From assembly GCF_007830125.1 (NCBI RefSeq), contig NZ_VLLG01000005.1:682001-746000 (forward strand): a stretch of DNA of 64,000 nt, read 5' to 3'. The stretch comes from Chitinophaga japonensis. Lineage in GTDB: Bacteria; Bacteroidota; Bacteroidia; Chitinophagales; Chitinophagaceae. The notes below the pieces were generated by a model. That model saw nothing but the letters and a program-made list of their open reading frames with translations. It was not told where the DNA came from and searched no databases. Made by a program: the position numbers and the translations under genes. Positions 44,783 through 54,737 of the stretch are shown piece after piece (within the stretch, counting starts at the first letter, position 1; every line of letters starts with the position of its first letter).

Positions 44783-47700
44783 TTATATACCTACTTTTAA
44801 TGAGAGCGTGAATTGTTTCTGGATAGGCTGCGCAACGCCGCCTGCATTGAAAAATTCGGGGTCCTGTCCCTTCAGTTTCTTATCCGCGTAGATCAGCCAG
44901 GGATTGATGGCGGCCGCAGTCACGGATACGTTGCTCAGCCCCATCCGCTTTACAAACAATTGTGGCACCTGGCAGGTGAGCGATACTGTTTTCAGGCGGA
45001 TGAAATCGCCTTTGGCCACTCTTTCATTAGAGTAATTATAGTTGTTGTAAGGGTGCGCGCCGTTGAACAGGATCTGCTCATAAGCATCTACGATAGAAGG
45101 CACCTGCGTTTCCTTTTCGTCGCCCGGCATGATCCAGCGGTCATAAAACTCCCTGGGCATGGCGTCGAGGTCGGAGTAATATGTTTTAAAGGCGGGATAC
45201 AGGCGTATCTTGTTGCCCCACTGATAGGTGAAGAACACGTTCAGCGAGAAGGCCTTGTAACGGAAGGTGTTGGAGAAGCCGCCGGTAATGGGTGGGTCTA
45301 CCGGGCCTTCATACACCAGGTGCGCCGTTTTATTGTCCTGCAGGTACACATCGGGACTGATCACGCCGTCCTCGTTCAGGAACTGCGGCACGCCGGTATT
45401 CCCGTCCAGGCCCTTGTACTGCAGGGAGAACAGGCCGCGCACGGGATAACCTTCCCTGTTGCCGCCCTCTGCTACCACCAGGTCAAAGATGGAAGGAATG
45501 TTCTTGGCATTGGTGATCTTGTTGGTGTTGTAACCGAACGTGAGGTTGGTTCTCCAGTTCCAGTCCTTCCGCCGGATGATCTCCCCGCCTATCATCAGCT
45601 CTATACCTTTGGATTCCATGTCGGCATAGTTGGCGGCTTTATACACTTCGCCGCCGATGCCAGAGGTTTTGATCACGCTGATCAGGTCGAAGCTCTTGCG
45701 GGTGTAAAGATCCATGTTGACGGTCAGGCGCCTGTCAAACAGGCTGGCGTCCAGACCCAGGTTGGTCGTGTACAGCTTTTCCCAGGTCAGGTCATCATTC
45801 TGCAGGTGCGACAGCACAATCACGGACTCTACTTCGCTGAGGTGGGGACGATTGGTGTTGATCGTCTGGTACACGATGTTGGAGTTGGTGGCAGGCCCCA
45901 TACTGGCCGTTAATCCATAACTGGCCCTGAGCGTCAGGTAGTCAACCACGTTTACCCGTTGCATAAAAGCCTCTCTGTCCACATTCCAGGAGCCTGCCAC
46001 GCTCCATGTAGGCAACCACCGTGCCCTACGGGACTGCCCGAGCCGGTTGGAACCGTCGTACCGGGCCGTACCGGTGAGGTTATACTTACCATCGTAAGCA
46101 TAAGTGGAGGTTGCGTAAAAAGCGGCAAAGCGATCATAGTCCTTGCTCATGCCGTAGTAGGGGAAATTTCCTTCAATGGTTTGTTTCAGGATACGGTAGT
46201 CAATAAAAGGTACGCCTCCATTGTCATACTGGTAGCCGTACCCTGTATTGGACGCCATCTGCCGGTCGGCATATTTCACCTGCTGTCCTACCAGGACATT
46301 CAGGTTATGCTTCTCCCGGAAGGTATTGGAATAGTTTAAGCTGTTGCGGAAATCATAGTTCACCAACTGGTCCTCGGTACGGTTGTAGAAGCCGCCGTAG
46401 GGCAGTACAATGATGGGCTGCCCATCCGGGTTATCGGGATCACGGTAGAGGAACTTGTTGTTCTGCGCAATGGTGGCATTGTCCGCCGCCCGGTAGGCAT
46501 TGGCCATATTGGCATTCTCCGTGATCTGGTGCTCCCGGGAGGACTTCACATACCGTAACGCACCTACGAACTCGTAGCGCAGGTGATCCGTGATCTTAAA
46601 GGAAAGGTCTCCCTGCAGGCGCAGATCTATCATGTTCAGGTTCAGGTAATTGTTCTGCAGCTCGTTAATAATGTTGAACGGCGCGAAGTTTCTCCTGAAA
46701 TATTCCAGGTTCCCGCTCTCGTCATAGGCGGTGAGGGTGCGGCTGGTATTCAGGGAATAGCTGAACGGGTTGATGTCGAAATCCCGGTCATACTGCCCTT
46801 CCACGGGATTGCTGGTGCGCGTTAATGCGCCCGGCGCACGCTGCTGCCTTACGGAACCTAAAGAGGAGAAACCGGCAGAGAGCCGGTCGGAAAACTTATA
46901 GTTGTTGCGGTAGTTCAGCGTATAGCGGTTCACTTTATCCCCGATGGTCCAGCCGTTGTCGCCGTAATAGCTGGTGGAGAAGTAGGACTGCGACTTTTCC
47001 GTACCGGTGGAGATGCTCAGGGAGTGCTCCTGGATGAAGTTATTCCTGAAGAGCAGGTCAAACCAGTCCGTATTGGCTTTGGCATAGCGCATCAGGAACT
47101 CCTTCCGGGCGGCCGGCGTGTTCTCCAGCGGGAAGTTGCCATTGTCGTCGCCGTTGAGCAGCTCGTACATTTTGCCATAAACGCCGATATCCCCGCGGGA
47201 TAGAATGTCGGAGGTAAGGATGCCTTTGCGCTCCAGCTCTCCCAGCACAGACATCTGCTGCGCGGAGTTCATGATATTATAGTTGCTGTAGGATGGCTTA
47301 AGCTGGGTACTGAAGTTGCCTGTGTAGGTAACAACGGGCTTGCCTACACGTCCTTTCTTGGTAGTGATCACCACTACGCCGTTCATGGCGCGGGCGCCGT
47401 ACAGTGCGGTGGCGGCGGCGTCTTTCAGGATGTCAAAGCTTTCGATGTCGTTGGAGTTGAGGCCCGCAACGGCAGAGCCCAGCAAGGTGGTAGGATCACC
47501 GCTGGACAACTGGTCGTTTGATATGTTCACCACATCTTCCAATACTACGCCGTCTACTACCCAAAGGGGCTTATTATCCCCGTTGATGGAAGTAGCGCCG
47601 CGGATACGCACCTTGGGAGCCGTACCAAAGGTGCCGGACACGTTCTGTATCGCCACCCCGGCCACACGGCCTTCCAGCATGCGACTCACATCCACTACGC

Positions 47701-48454
47701 CGTCCATTTTGGCGTCTTCCATTTTGAGGCGGGTGGCGGCGCCGGAAAATTTATTCTTGTCGATGTTCTGAAAACCGGTCACTACTACTTCCTGCAGGCG
47801 CGTGGGTTTCTCATCCAGTTGCACCGCCAGTTGGGCGCCTTCCTTATAGGAAGTCAGGTTCACTTCCTCCGTTTTAAAGCCCGTACCGCTGAACACCAGT
47901 ACGGCGTTGGCAGCAACACGTTTCAGCTCAAACTCGCCTTTCTCGTTGGTGAAGGTGCCGCGGGGCTCGCCTTTGACACCAATGGTGATGCCCATCAGCG
48001 GTTCCCGCTTGGCGGAAGTCACCACGCCTTTTACATCGATGATCTTTTTCTGCTGCGGCATTACAATGGTGTTGATGGAAAGCGCCTCCGACTGTGGAGC
48101 GCGTTTCTTTTCCGTTTTACGGATCACAATGCGGTCATACACCACTGAGTAAGACAGTGCAAAAGGTGTAAGGAGCTTGTCCAGCAAGGCGCCTACCTTT
48201 TCATCATGCGCATGAACATTCACTTTGTTGGCATCCAGCGCTTCGCTGCTTACATATACGAACGATATGTCTGCCAGGTCGCCAATGCGGTCCAGCGCGT
48301 CCCTGAGCACCACGTCCTTCAGCTCGATCGTGATCTTTTTGTCGAGCGCGTTCTGTGTGCTCATACCAGCCGCTCTGGGGCTTTGTACAGTGCCCAGTAA
48401 AAGCAGGAACACCAGGGTTGATAATTTCAAAAAGAGCATCTCTTTTATGCGCAT
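44783..48454 (-). CDS. SusC/RagA-type TonB-linked transporter with STN domain (second locus)
   Basis: A 1223-residue outer-membrane transporter. Signal peptide at about 1-29; STN domain at about 40-112 (KDVVLRDALDRIGDLADISFVYVS); carboxypeptidase-regulatory-like domain at about 138-215 (VKGVVTSAKREPLMGITIGV); plug at about 220-345 with VVVTGFQNIDKNKFSGAA and the SusC signature NGVVVITTKKG; long barrel to the C-terminus. The STN domain and the FecR and ECF sigma genes upstream show it senses its own ligand and induces the operon. The 480-bp leader before it contains a degenerate duplication. Confidence 0.95.
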   Translation of the reverse strand: MRIKEMLFLKLSTLVFLLLLGTVQSPRAAGMSTQNALDKKITIELKDVVLRDALDRIGDLADISFVYVSSEALDANKVNVHAHDEKVGALLDKLLTPFALSYSVVYDRIVIRKTEKKRAPQSEALSINTIVMPQQKKIIDVKGVVTSAKREPLMGITIGVKGEPRGTFTNEKGEFELKRVAANAVLVFSGTGFKTEEVNLTSYKEGAQLAVQLDEKPTRLQEVVVTGFQNIDKNKFSGAATRLKMEDAKMDGVVDVSRMLEGRVAGVAIQNVSGTFGTAPKVRIRGATSINGDNKPLWVVDGVVLEDVVNISNDQLSSGDPTTLLGSAVAGLNSNDIESFDILKDAAATALYGARAMNGVVVITTKKGRVGKPVVTYTGNFSTQLKPSYSNYNIMNSAQQMSVLGELERKGILTSDILSRGDIGVYGKMYELLNGDDNGNFPLENTPAARKEFLMRYAKANTDWFDLLFRNNFIQEHSLSISTGTEKSQSYFSTSYYGDNGWTIGDKVNRYTLNYRNNYKFSDRLSAGFSSLGSVRQQRAPGALTRTSNPVEGQYDRDFDINPFSYSLNTSRTLTAYDESGNLEYFRRNFAPFNIINELQNNYLNLNMIDLRLQGDLSFKITDHLRYEFVGALRYVKSSREHQITENANMANAYRAADNATIAQNNKFLYRDPDNPDGQPIIVLPYGGFYNRTEDQLVNYDFRNSLNYSNTFREKHNLNVLVGQQVKYADRQMASNTGYGYQYDNGGVPFIDYRILKQTIEGNFPYYGMSKDYDRFAAFYATSTYAYDGKYNLTGTARYDGSNRLGQSRRARWLPTWSVAGSWNVDREAFMQRVNVVDYLTLRASYGLTASMGPATNSNIVYQTINTNRPHLSEVESVIVLSHLQNDDLTWEKLYTTNLGLDASLFDRRLTVNMDLYTRKSFDLISVIKTSGIGGEVYKAANYADMESKGIELMIGGEIIRRKDWNWRTNLTFGYNTNKITNAKNIPSIFDLVVAEGGNREGYPVRGLFSLQYKGLDGNTGVPQFLNEDGVISPDVYLQDNKTAHLVYEGPVDPPITGGFSNTFRYKAFSLNVFFTYQWGNKIRLYPAFKTYYSDLDAMPREFYDRWIMPGDEKETQVPSIVDAYEQILFNGAHPYNNYNYSNERVAKGDFIRLKTVSLTCQVPQLFVKRMGLSNVSVTAAAINPWLIYADKKLKGQDPEFFNAGGVAQPIQKQFTLSLKVGI

Positions 48455-48938
48455 TTCAACAGGTTGTTTTTATTTAGGTATAAGTACAAGGTATAGGGCA
48501 ATAGGCAGCCATCAGCATCCTGTGCGTTTTGCACGGGACACCTTGTACCGTTAAAGCAATAGGTATCCTATTCCGGGCTTTTGCAAGTCCGGGCAATAGT
48601 GTAGCTGCTGTTATACAGCGCAGTTCTTTTACGTTGGATTAACCGTATAAATCAGTTGGCTAACCAGGTTGTGGTAATCGGAAAACGTCCATCATAGTCG
48701 ATTAAATTTGGTTGACTCTTAATTCTGCTGTATTACTTTATTATGTACAATGCTACTGGTACAGGGCATAGGCAGCCCGTTCCGGTTGTAACCTTTACAC
48801 CAGTCATTAATAGATTCTCTGCATATCCCGCAATTTTATTGGATTAACCGTAGAACAGTGGCTATCCCCTGCTTGCGTTGATAGGGAAATTCGTCATATT
48901 AGCGATCAAATTTTGGTTTTCTTACTACTAGGTTTACT
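48455..48938 (-). promoter_or_regulatory. Long leader of the second susC, with a degenerate duplication
   Basis: A 484-bp stretch with no gene. It holds two related segments, about 48485-48715 and 48750-48915. Shared words include TTGGATTAACCGTA in both, GGGCAATAGGCAGCC versus GGGCATAGGCAGCC, and TCGATTAAATTTGG versus GCGATCAAATTTTGG near the right ends. This may be a doubled promoter or regulator-binding region for the sigma/FecR-controlled operon. No start site can be fixed by eye. Confidence 0.5.
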
Positions 48939-49946
48939 TTACTGACAGCTACCTCCGGTTATGCGATAGCTGTTAGTGGTGCTGTCCTTATGAATATTAG
49001 CATTTAACGATATTGCGATCAGTGTCAGCGCTTTGTCCAGGCTGTCGTCTACGTTGAAATCGCCGTTGAAGGCACACTGCCTGATCCGTTGCTCCGTCAT
49101 AATAGTGGTATGATAGTACCTTTCAAGGTCGTTCACCACTTTCTCCAGCGCTACATCTTTGTAAATGAACTTGCCGCTGCGCTTCTGTGCATAAAACCTG
49201 GCATCATCTGCCGCGTCCTTCATCTCCATGTGGTCCGTTGCTTTATTATAGGTGGCGCTTTTATTGGCCGTTACGATCATGGACGGAGCTTCGTTCCCCG
49301 AGTTGCTGTTAGCCAGCACCTGCACACGGCCTGTTACCACTACCACCCTTGCCTCGCTGGCATTGCGGGCCTCTATATTAAAAGAGGTGGCCAGCACGGT
49401 GGTATTGATCAGCGACGAGTGAATAACGAAAGGTTGCTTTTCGTTGGTGGCTACTTCAAAGAATGCTTCCCCGCTCAGGTTTACTTCCCTCGTTGCCTGG
49501 TCAAACCGCTCCGGGTATTCCAGCGTGGAACCGGGCTCCAGCGATACCAGGGAGCCGTCGGGCAGCGTTACGGTCCTGCGCTCCTTTGCAGTAGCTACTA
49601 CCTGCTGCTGTGGCTTTTGCCTGGTGAGGGTATAGTATCCAAGCCCCGCTACCAGTAATATTGCCGCCGCTGCTGCTATCCGCAGGCTGTACACCCGGAT
49701 GATGCTCCGGCGTGAACCGGCCGGCAGCGGTATATCTTTATGGATCCTCTTCAAGAGCTTTTCAGACAGCTTCCTGTCCAGGGTATGCTTTACAGTATCA
49801 AGGTCTGCGTTAAACTCCTCTGCTGCCACCGCTTCCAGCTCCGAAAGGTCGTTCCCGTCCAAATACTGCAGCATCCATTCTTTTTCAGCATTCGTCCACT
49901 CCTCGGTATGTAATAAGTGCCTGAGATATTCCTTCCTGTTGTGCAC
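48939..49946 (-). CDS. FecR-family anti-sigma factor (second locus)
   Basis: A 335-residue anti-sigma factor: N-terminal sigma-binding region, a membrane segment at about 86-107 (YSLRIAAAAAILLVAGLGYYTL), FecR domain at about 118-215 (VTLPDGSLVSLEPGSTLEYPE, FFEVATNEKQPFVIHSSL), and a C-terminal DUF4974-type domain at about 258-330 that would contact the STN domain of SusC. It starts with GTG, 105 bp after the sigma gene, and is followed by the long leader before susC. It should hold the neighbouring ECF sigma inactive until ligand arrives. Confidence 0.92.
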   Translation of the reverse strand: MHNRKEYLRHLLHTEEWTNAEKEWMLQYLDGNDLSELEAVAAEEFNADLDTVKHTLDRKLSEKLLKRIHKDIPLPAGSRRSIIRVYSLRIAAAAAILLVAGLGYYTLTRQKPQQQVVATAKERRTVTLPDGSLVSLEPGSTLEYPERFDQATREVNLSGEAFFEVATNEKQPFVIHSSLINTTVLATSFNIEARNASEARVVVVTGRVQVLANSNSGNEAPSMIVTANKSATYNKATDHMEMKDAADDARFYAQKRSGKFIYKDVALEKVVNDLERYYHTTIMTEQRIRQCAFNGDFNVDDSLDKALTLIAISLNANIHKDSTTNSYRITGGSCQ

Positions 49947-50051
49947 GCTGTTCGGTTGTTTAAATTAAATACAATGAAGCGTTAAAAAAGGGTGGGTAAT
50001 TTCCCGGAAAATTTCATATATTCTTAATGCTAATATAAGAATAAAAGAAAT

Positions 50052-50642
50052 TCAGAGCTCATTATGCAGGAACAGGAGGAACAGGACAATATATTTATGT
50101 TCCGCATTTTTCTGTATATAGTCATTGAGCTTTACCATAGCGGCGGATAAATGCTCCTTCACGGTATTACGGGATATCTTCAGCTCATTGGCTACCTCGT
50201 CGTATGTTTTTCCTTCCAGTTTGCAGAGGGTCACGATCCTTCGGCGCTGCGGGGAAAGCTCGGCTATGGCGCGTTCCAGCAGGTGGTATTGTCCTTCCTG
50301 CATGGCTTTATAATCGAGGGTCTGTTCATCTCCCGGGTCCAGGGCCAGCAGCTTTTTATGCAGGGTTTGTTCGCGCAGTTTCTTACGGGTATAGTTCACC
50401 GAAAGATTAAAACTGATCACAAACAGCCACCCGGCCACGGATTGTGATGTTTTTACCTCCTGTCTTTTTTCCCAAAGCTTCGTAAATACCTCCTGCAGGA
50501 TATCTTCTGCAACTCCTGTGTCTTTCACAAATTTCAGGATGTTGCGGTAAACAGCTTCATGATACTTCCAGTACAGGGTATCAAAGGCGGCTACCTCATT
50601 CTTGTGTAACCTTTCTACTAATACTGCATCTAATGTGTTCAT
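50052..50642 (-). CDS. ECF-type RNA polymerase sigma factor (second locus)
   Basis: A 196-residue ECF sigma factor with region 2 (AFDTLYWKYHEAVYRNILKFVKDTGVAEDILQEVFTKLWEKR) and region 4 (LSPQRRRIVTLCKLEGKTYDEVANELKISRNTVKEHLSAAMVKLNDYI) of the Bacteroidetes FecR-linked type. The ATG at 50642 is chosen because the open frame further upstream begins only with TTG and lacks sigma-like sequence. It should direct transcription of the susC operon downstream once its FecR partner is released. A small palindrome CACTATAAAATAGTG lies upstream at 50702-50716. Confidence 0.94.
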   Translation of the reverse strand: MNTLDAVLVERLHKNEVAAFDTLYWKYHEAVYRNILKFVKDTGVAEDILQEVFTKLWEKRQEVKTSQSVAGWLFVISFNLSVNYTRKKLREQTLHKKLLALDPGDEQTLDYKAMQEGQYHLLERAIAELSPQRRRIVTLCKLEGKTYDEVANELKISRNTVKEHLSAAMVKLNDYIQKNAEHKYIVLFLLFLHNEL

Positions 50643-50883
50643 GTTGGCATTTGGTTGATAAAGCAGTCCCGCTTCTCCCAAAGCAATAATTCCCTTTTTT
50701 GCACTATAAAATAGTGACAATAATCAGGACTTTATAACAAAAATTTAAATTAAAATATTTGCAAATGTGCTTTCCGTTGATAAGTATGACGTTTACTTTG
50801 GCCTATAACACTAAAGTTGGTATGAGCGGTAATGCATTTCAACGGGTTATTTTCTATTTTAACCGGCTAAACAGATAAGATCA

Positions 50884-53322
50884 ATGATGAAGAAATGCAC
50901 CCTATTGCTATGGACATTATTACTGGGATACGGCCTGTCGTATGGGCAGGAACGTTATGTTTTTAACAAGGGGCTGATCAGCGGGCCCTGCCACCAGTAC
51001 GGCCGGCAGGCCGTGTTTACCGACCCGCTGGCCTGGCTGCTGCATGGCGGCCAGTTGCCCGCTCCTGCTGAAAACGGCCTTATACCCGGCGCTCACAGCG
51101 AACAACCGCTGCACTGGCAGGGTATTACGGCAGATCATGCAGGCGTGTTCTCCGGGCGCGCCATGAACAACGGCTACCTCTATCTTTCCTATGAATCGCC
51201 TGCTGCACGCACGGCATTACTGAATATTTCCGGGCACCAGATGGTGTATGTGAACGGGGTGCCGCATGCGGGCGATATTTACCGCTACGGCTGGATGTAC
51301 ATACCGGTGGAGCTGAAAAAAGGGCTGAACCAGTTCTATGTGCGCACCGGCAGGAGCTGGGGCCGCTATGGCGTACAGGCGCAACTGTTATTCCCGCAAC
51401 AGCCGGTATACATCAGCAAGGCGGATTCCACCATGCCTTTTATTGTAACGGGGCAAGCCAACGATTCGCTGTGGGGAGCGGTGGTGATCATCAATACTAC
51501 CAACCGGGCACTGAAAGGCCTGCACCTGAAAGCGGACATCGGCGGGCGGGAGCTGACCACCGCACTTCCGGATATATCTCCCATGACTACACGTAAAGTG
51601 GGCTTCCGCATGGATGCCCGCAGCATACAGCAAAAGGGCGGGGCTGACTGCCACCTGCAACTGCTGAACGGCAGGAAGGCCATTGACGAGCAGACCCTGG
51701 CGCTGCAGGTAGTGCAACCCGACGAACATTACAGCAGCACTTTTGTGAGCAATATTGACGGCAGCGTGCAGTATTACAGCGTATCACCGCAGGTACCGGC
51801 TACCGGCAAGGCCCCTGCCCTGTTCCTGAGCGTGCACGGCGCGGAGGTGCAGGCCATTAACCAGGCCCGCGCTTATGTGCAGAAAGACTGGGGCGTACTG
51901 GTAGCGCCTACCAACCGCCGCCCCCGCGGCTTTAACTGGGAGGACTGGGGCAGGCTGGATGCGCTGGAAGTGCTGGAACAGGCGCAACAAACCTTTCAGC
52001 CCGATCCCGAACGGATCTACCTGACCGGCCACTCCATGGGCGGGCACGGCACCTGGTACCTGGGCGCCACCTACCCGGGTAAATGGGCTGCCATCGCACC
52101 CTGCTCCGGCTATCCTACCCTGCTGGGCTACGGCTCCGCAGACGGACTGATACCGGACTCTCCCCGGAACAGCACGGAAAAAACGCTGCTGCGCGCCAGC
52201 AATCCCAGTAACGTGGTGCAACTGGCCCATAATTATAAAGCCGGCGGCGTATATGTGCTGCACGGCGACAGCGATAAAGTGGTATCTGTGAAATACGCGC
52301 GGCAGATGAAGCAGGTGCTGGCCAGCTTCCATGCAGACTACAGCTATTATGAATATCCCGGCGGCGAGCACTGGTACGGCAACCAGTGCGTGGACTGGCC
52401 CCCGCTGTTCCAGTACTTTAAATGGCATACCATTACGCCGGACAGCGCCTATAATAATATAGACTTTACAACGGCTAACCCGGCTATCTCCACCGGGCTG
52501 CGCTGGGCGCACATCCTGCAGCAACAGCATTCGCTGGAATACAGCCGTATACAACTGAGCCGGAGCGCAGACCGGCGGAGCATTACCGGTACTACCGGGA
52601 ACGTACAAACGCTGGCGCTGGTATTGAAGGATGTTCCCCTGGGCGCGACGGTAAGTATACAACTGGACGGGGAGGCCCCGGTCCGTTATACCAAACAAAC
52701 AGCGGATACCCTTTACCTGCACCACAAAGGGCAATGGACTGCCGGCGCAGCGCCCCCGGCCCGCGAAAAGGGAGCGCAGCGCGGCGGCACGCTGAAAGAA
52801 GCGTTCAACCACCGCATGGTGTTCGTGTATGGTACCAGCGGCACCAAAGACGAGAATGAATGGGCTTATAACAAAGCCCGCTATGATGCGGAAACCTGGT
52901 ACTACCGGGGTAATGGCGCCGTAGACCTGGTAGCGGACAAGGATTTTGATGCAACGGCTTACCCGGACCAGGGTATTATACTATACGGACATGCCAACAG
53001 CAACAAGGCCTGGGCGGCTTTATTGCAGGATTGCCCCATCCAGGTAAGCCGGGGAAGGCTACGGGCAGGCGAACGGCAATATCACGGCGGCGCCCTGGCG
53101 GCCTATTTCGTATGGCCAAGGGCAGACAGCAAAATCGCTTCCATAGCGGTGATCAGCGGCACCGGCATGACGGGGCTGCATGCGGCAGAGGCGAACCAGT
53201 ACTTTGCCGGCGGCAGCGGGTTCCCGGATTACATGATCTTTAGCGCAGACCTGCTGAAAGGCGATATCAATGCCGTAAAAGCGGCAGGGTTCTACAGCAA
53301 CCAGTGGGAGATAGAAAACTAA
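50884..53322 (+). CDS. Secreted prolyl oligopeptidase-family alpha/beta hydrolase
   Basis: An 812-residue secreted enzyme with a signal peptide (LGYGLSYGQ). The N-terminal 300 residues are beta-rich, with a jelly-roll-like section (MNNGYLYLSYESPAARTALLNISGHQMVYVNG). The catalytic domain is an alpha/beta hydrolase: nucleophile GHSMGGHG (Ser 384), acid in LHGDSDKVV (Asp 462 or 464) and EYPGGEHWYGN (His 496). A further 300 residues follow. Such proteins are peptidases or esterases acting on exported substrates. It stands alone, divergent from the sigma gene, with a strong terminator after it. Confidence 0.9.
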   Translation: MMKKCTLLLWTLLLGYGLSYGQERYVFNKGLISGPCHQYGRQAVFTDPLAWLLHGGQLPAPAENGLIPGAHSEQPLHWQGITADHAGVFSGRAMNNGYLYLSYESPAARTALLNISGHQMVYVNGVPHAGDIYRYGWMYIPVELKKGLNQFYVRTGRSWGRYGVQAQLLFPQQPVYISKADSTMPFIVTGQANDSLWGAVVIINTTNRALKGLHLKADIGGRELTTALPDISPMTTRKVGFRMDARSIQQKGGADCHLQLLNGRKAIDEQTLALQVVQPDEHYSSTFVSNIDGSVQYYSVSPQVPATGKAPALFLSVHGAEVQAINQARAYVQKDWGVLVAPTNRRPRGFNWEDWGRLDALEVLEQAQQTFQPDPERIYLTGHSMGGHGTWYLGATYPGKWAAIAPCSGYPTLLGYGSADGLIPDSPRNSTEKTLLRASNPSNVVQLAHNYKAGGVYVLHGDSDKVVSVKYARQMKQVLASFHADYSYYEYPGGEHWYGNQCVDWPPLFQYFKWHTITPDSAYNNIDFTTANPAISTGLRWAHILQQQHSLEYSRIQLSRSADRRSITGTTGNVQTLALVLKDVPLGATVSIQLDGEAPVRYTKQTADTLYLHHKGQWTAGAAPPAREKGAQRGGTLKEAFNHRMVFVYGTSGTKDENEWAYNKARYDAETWYYRGNGAVDLVADKDFDATAYPDQGIILYGHANSNKAWAALLQDCPIQVSRGRLRAGERQYHGGALAAYFVWPRADSKIASIAVISGTGMTGLHAAEANQYFAGGSGFPDYMIFSADLLKGDINAVKAAGFYSNQWEIEN

Positions 53323-53331
53323 GCGGTAGCA

Positions 53332-53372
53332 AATAGCTGGCAGCCGGCCTATATGCGGAGCTGCCAGCTATT
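53332..53372. terminator. Bidirectional hairpin terminator
   Basis: AATAGCTGGCAG (53332-53343) and CTGCCAGCTATT (53361-53372) form a perfect 12-bp stem with a 17-nt loop between two convergent genes; the + strand continues into TCAATATT. Confidence 0.8.
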
Positions 53373-53377
53373 CAATA

Positions 53378-54058
53378 TTATTGATATAGCCTGACCTTGC
53401 CGATCAACACTTTACCCTCCGGGGTAGTAACACTTACAATATACAGTCCATCCGTACACCGGCTGGAAAGCCGGAAGCGGCGGCCTTCCAGCAGCTCATG
53501 CTGCAGCTCGCGGCCTTTTGCGTCCTTCACGGAAAGGCTGCTGCCTGCCCATTGCTCCTGTCCTTCGAGCAGCAGCTCACCGGAAGCAGTATTGGCGGAC
53601 AAGTGCAGCTTTACGGCCCTGGGCGGCACATTCACGAAGCCGGCAGGCGCTCCTATGGCCTGACGGCGCTGGCAATTGCTGACAGTGACGGTAATGGAGT
53701 CACGGGGTATATCTTCGCCATACAGCTCTGTGGCGGCATAATAAACGGTGGTAAACTCCGGGCTTACCGTAAAGGCGCTGCCGGTATGCAGCAAATTACC
53801 GCCCTGCGGCGCGTCATACCAGAGCGTAACAGGAAAAGGCATGTTGGTGGTGGCGTTGAGCGTAGCGCTGTCTCCCCTGCAAATACTGACCTGCTCATAG
53901 GTAATAGCCAGTCTTGCATCAATGGAAGCCAGGTGTGTGCGGGCCAGTGCATATGCCTGGGGGCCCTGGGCAATGGCAAAAAAGGGACAGGCGATGGCGG
54001 ATAACAGTAAGGCTGTACCGCGCGCACTGCTGCGATTAAATGGAATTTTCCAAAGCAT
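53378..54058 (-). CDS. Secreted Ig-like protein with a probable type IX sorting domain
   Basis: A 226-residue exported protein with signal peptide (FFAIAQ). Residues about 45-128 form an Ig-like unit of the gliding-protein type (VSICRGDSATLNATTNMPFPVTLWYDAPQGGNLLHTG). The last 75 residues (VKLHLSANTASGELLLEGQE through LYIVSVTTPEGKVLIGKVRLYQ) look like a type IX type-A C-terminal sorting domain, which often ends in such a short Lys/Val-rich strand. Secretion by the type IX system fits the machinery genes nearby. Its role is unknown. Confidence 0.78.
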   Translation of the reverse strand: MLWKIPFNRSSARGTALLLSAIACPFFAIAQGPQAYALARTHLASIDARLAITYEQVSICRGDSATLNATTNMPFPVTLWYDAPQGGNLLHTGSAFTVSPEFTTVYYAATELYGEDIPRDSITVTVSNCQRRQAIGAPAGFVNVPPRAVKLHLSANTASGELLLEGQEQWAGSSLSVKDAKGRELQHELLEGRRFRLSSRCTDGLYIVSVTTPEGKVLIGKVRLYQ

Positions 54059-54271
54059 TAGAACAGATTTAGGGGGTTGCTAAAATGATCTTGTTGTACC
54101 AGTCATTTTACCAGTCGTATCCAGTTATTTTGATTAATAAATACTAAAGACGGTTAAAAGTCTATATGAGCATCATCCAGCTTAAAAAACGGAAGACAAA
54201 GTTACGGAACTCTGAATACTGACCAACTACATATTCATGGGATGGTGTTGGCCCCCTTTTCTATATAAGAT

Positions 54272-54310
54272 AAAGGGTTGCGCCGGAATAACCGGCCAAC
54301 CCTTGTTTAT
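54272..54310. terminator. Hairpin terminator
   Basis: AAGGGTTG (54273-54280) with CGCCGG pairs with CCGG and CAACCCTT (54297-54304), a stem of about 13 bp with one bulge and a 5-nt loop. It is placed 30-70 bp after the stop of the minus-strand lipoprotein gene ending at 54342, with a T-rich tail on either side. The rest of the gap 54059-54341 shows nothing clear. Confidence 0.65.
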
Positions 54311-54341
54311 TTATCCCAGTGAAATTACGCTGTTTAAAAAC

Positions 54342-54737
54342 CTATGGCTGGGACTCCACCAATACAATCTTCACAAAAATGGGATCTTCCGGTGGGTTGC
54401 CGGGAGTACCATCTACGGTCTGCGTTTCGATGGTAAGACTCCCGGATGTATGTGTATATGAATAGGAATAGCCATCATACACCTCGGGGATAGCTTCATA
54501 TGTACCAGTGCCCCCTGAGATAGAAACTACAATGCCAAAATTGTCGTTCACATAATTATCAATCTCCGGCATGGCGATGGTATATCCATAAGCATTGTTG
54601 CCTATTAGCTGCCAGTCACCGGGCGCTATATCTGCAAAAATAGTCTGGTTAGGCGTCACATATTCATTATATTCTTTGGTACAGCCGGAGAAAAGGATAC
54701 CGCATAACACAAGTGGTAAAAATAGCAACGATTTCAT
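54342..54737 (-). CDS. Small lipoprotein of unknown function
   Basis: A 131-residue lipoprotein with lipobox FSGC (Cys 19). The mature part is acidic and strand-rich (YVTPNQTIFADIAPGDWQLIGNNAYGYTIAMPEIDNYVND), with a Gly/Tyr/Ser-rich centre and a C-terminal VKIVLVE strand. I do not recognise the family. It is a single-gene unit with its own terminator; the 236 bp upstream, to 54974, holds nothing I can support. Confidence 0.7.
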   Translation of the reverse strand: MKSLLFLPLVLCGILFSGCTKEYNEYVTPNQTIFADIAPGDWQLIGNNAYGYTIAMPEIDNYVNDNFGIVVSISGGTGTYEAIPEVYDGYSYSYTHTSGSLTIETQTVDGTPGNPPEDPIFVKIVLVESQP

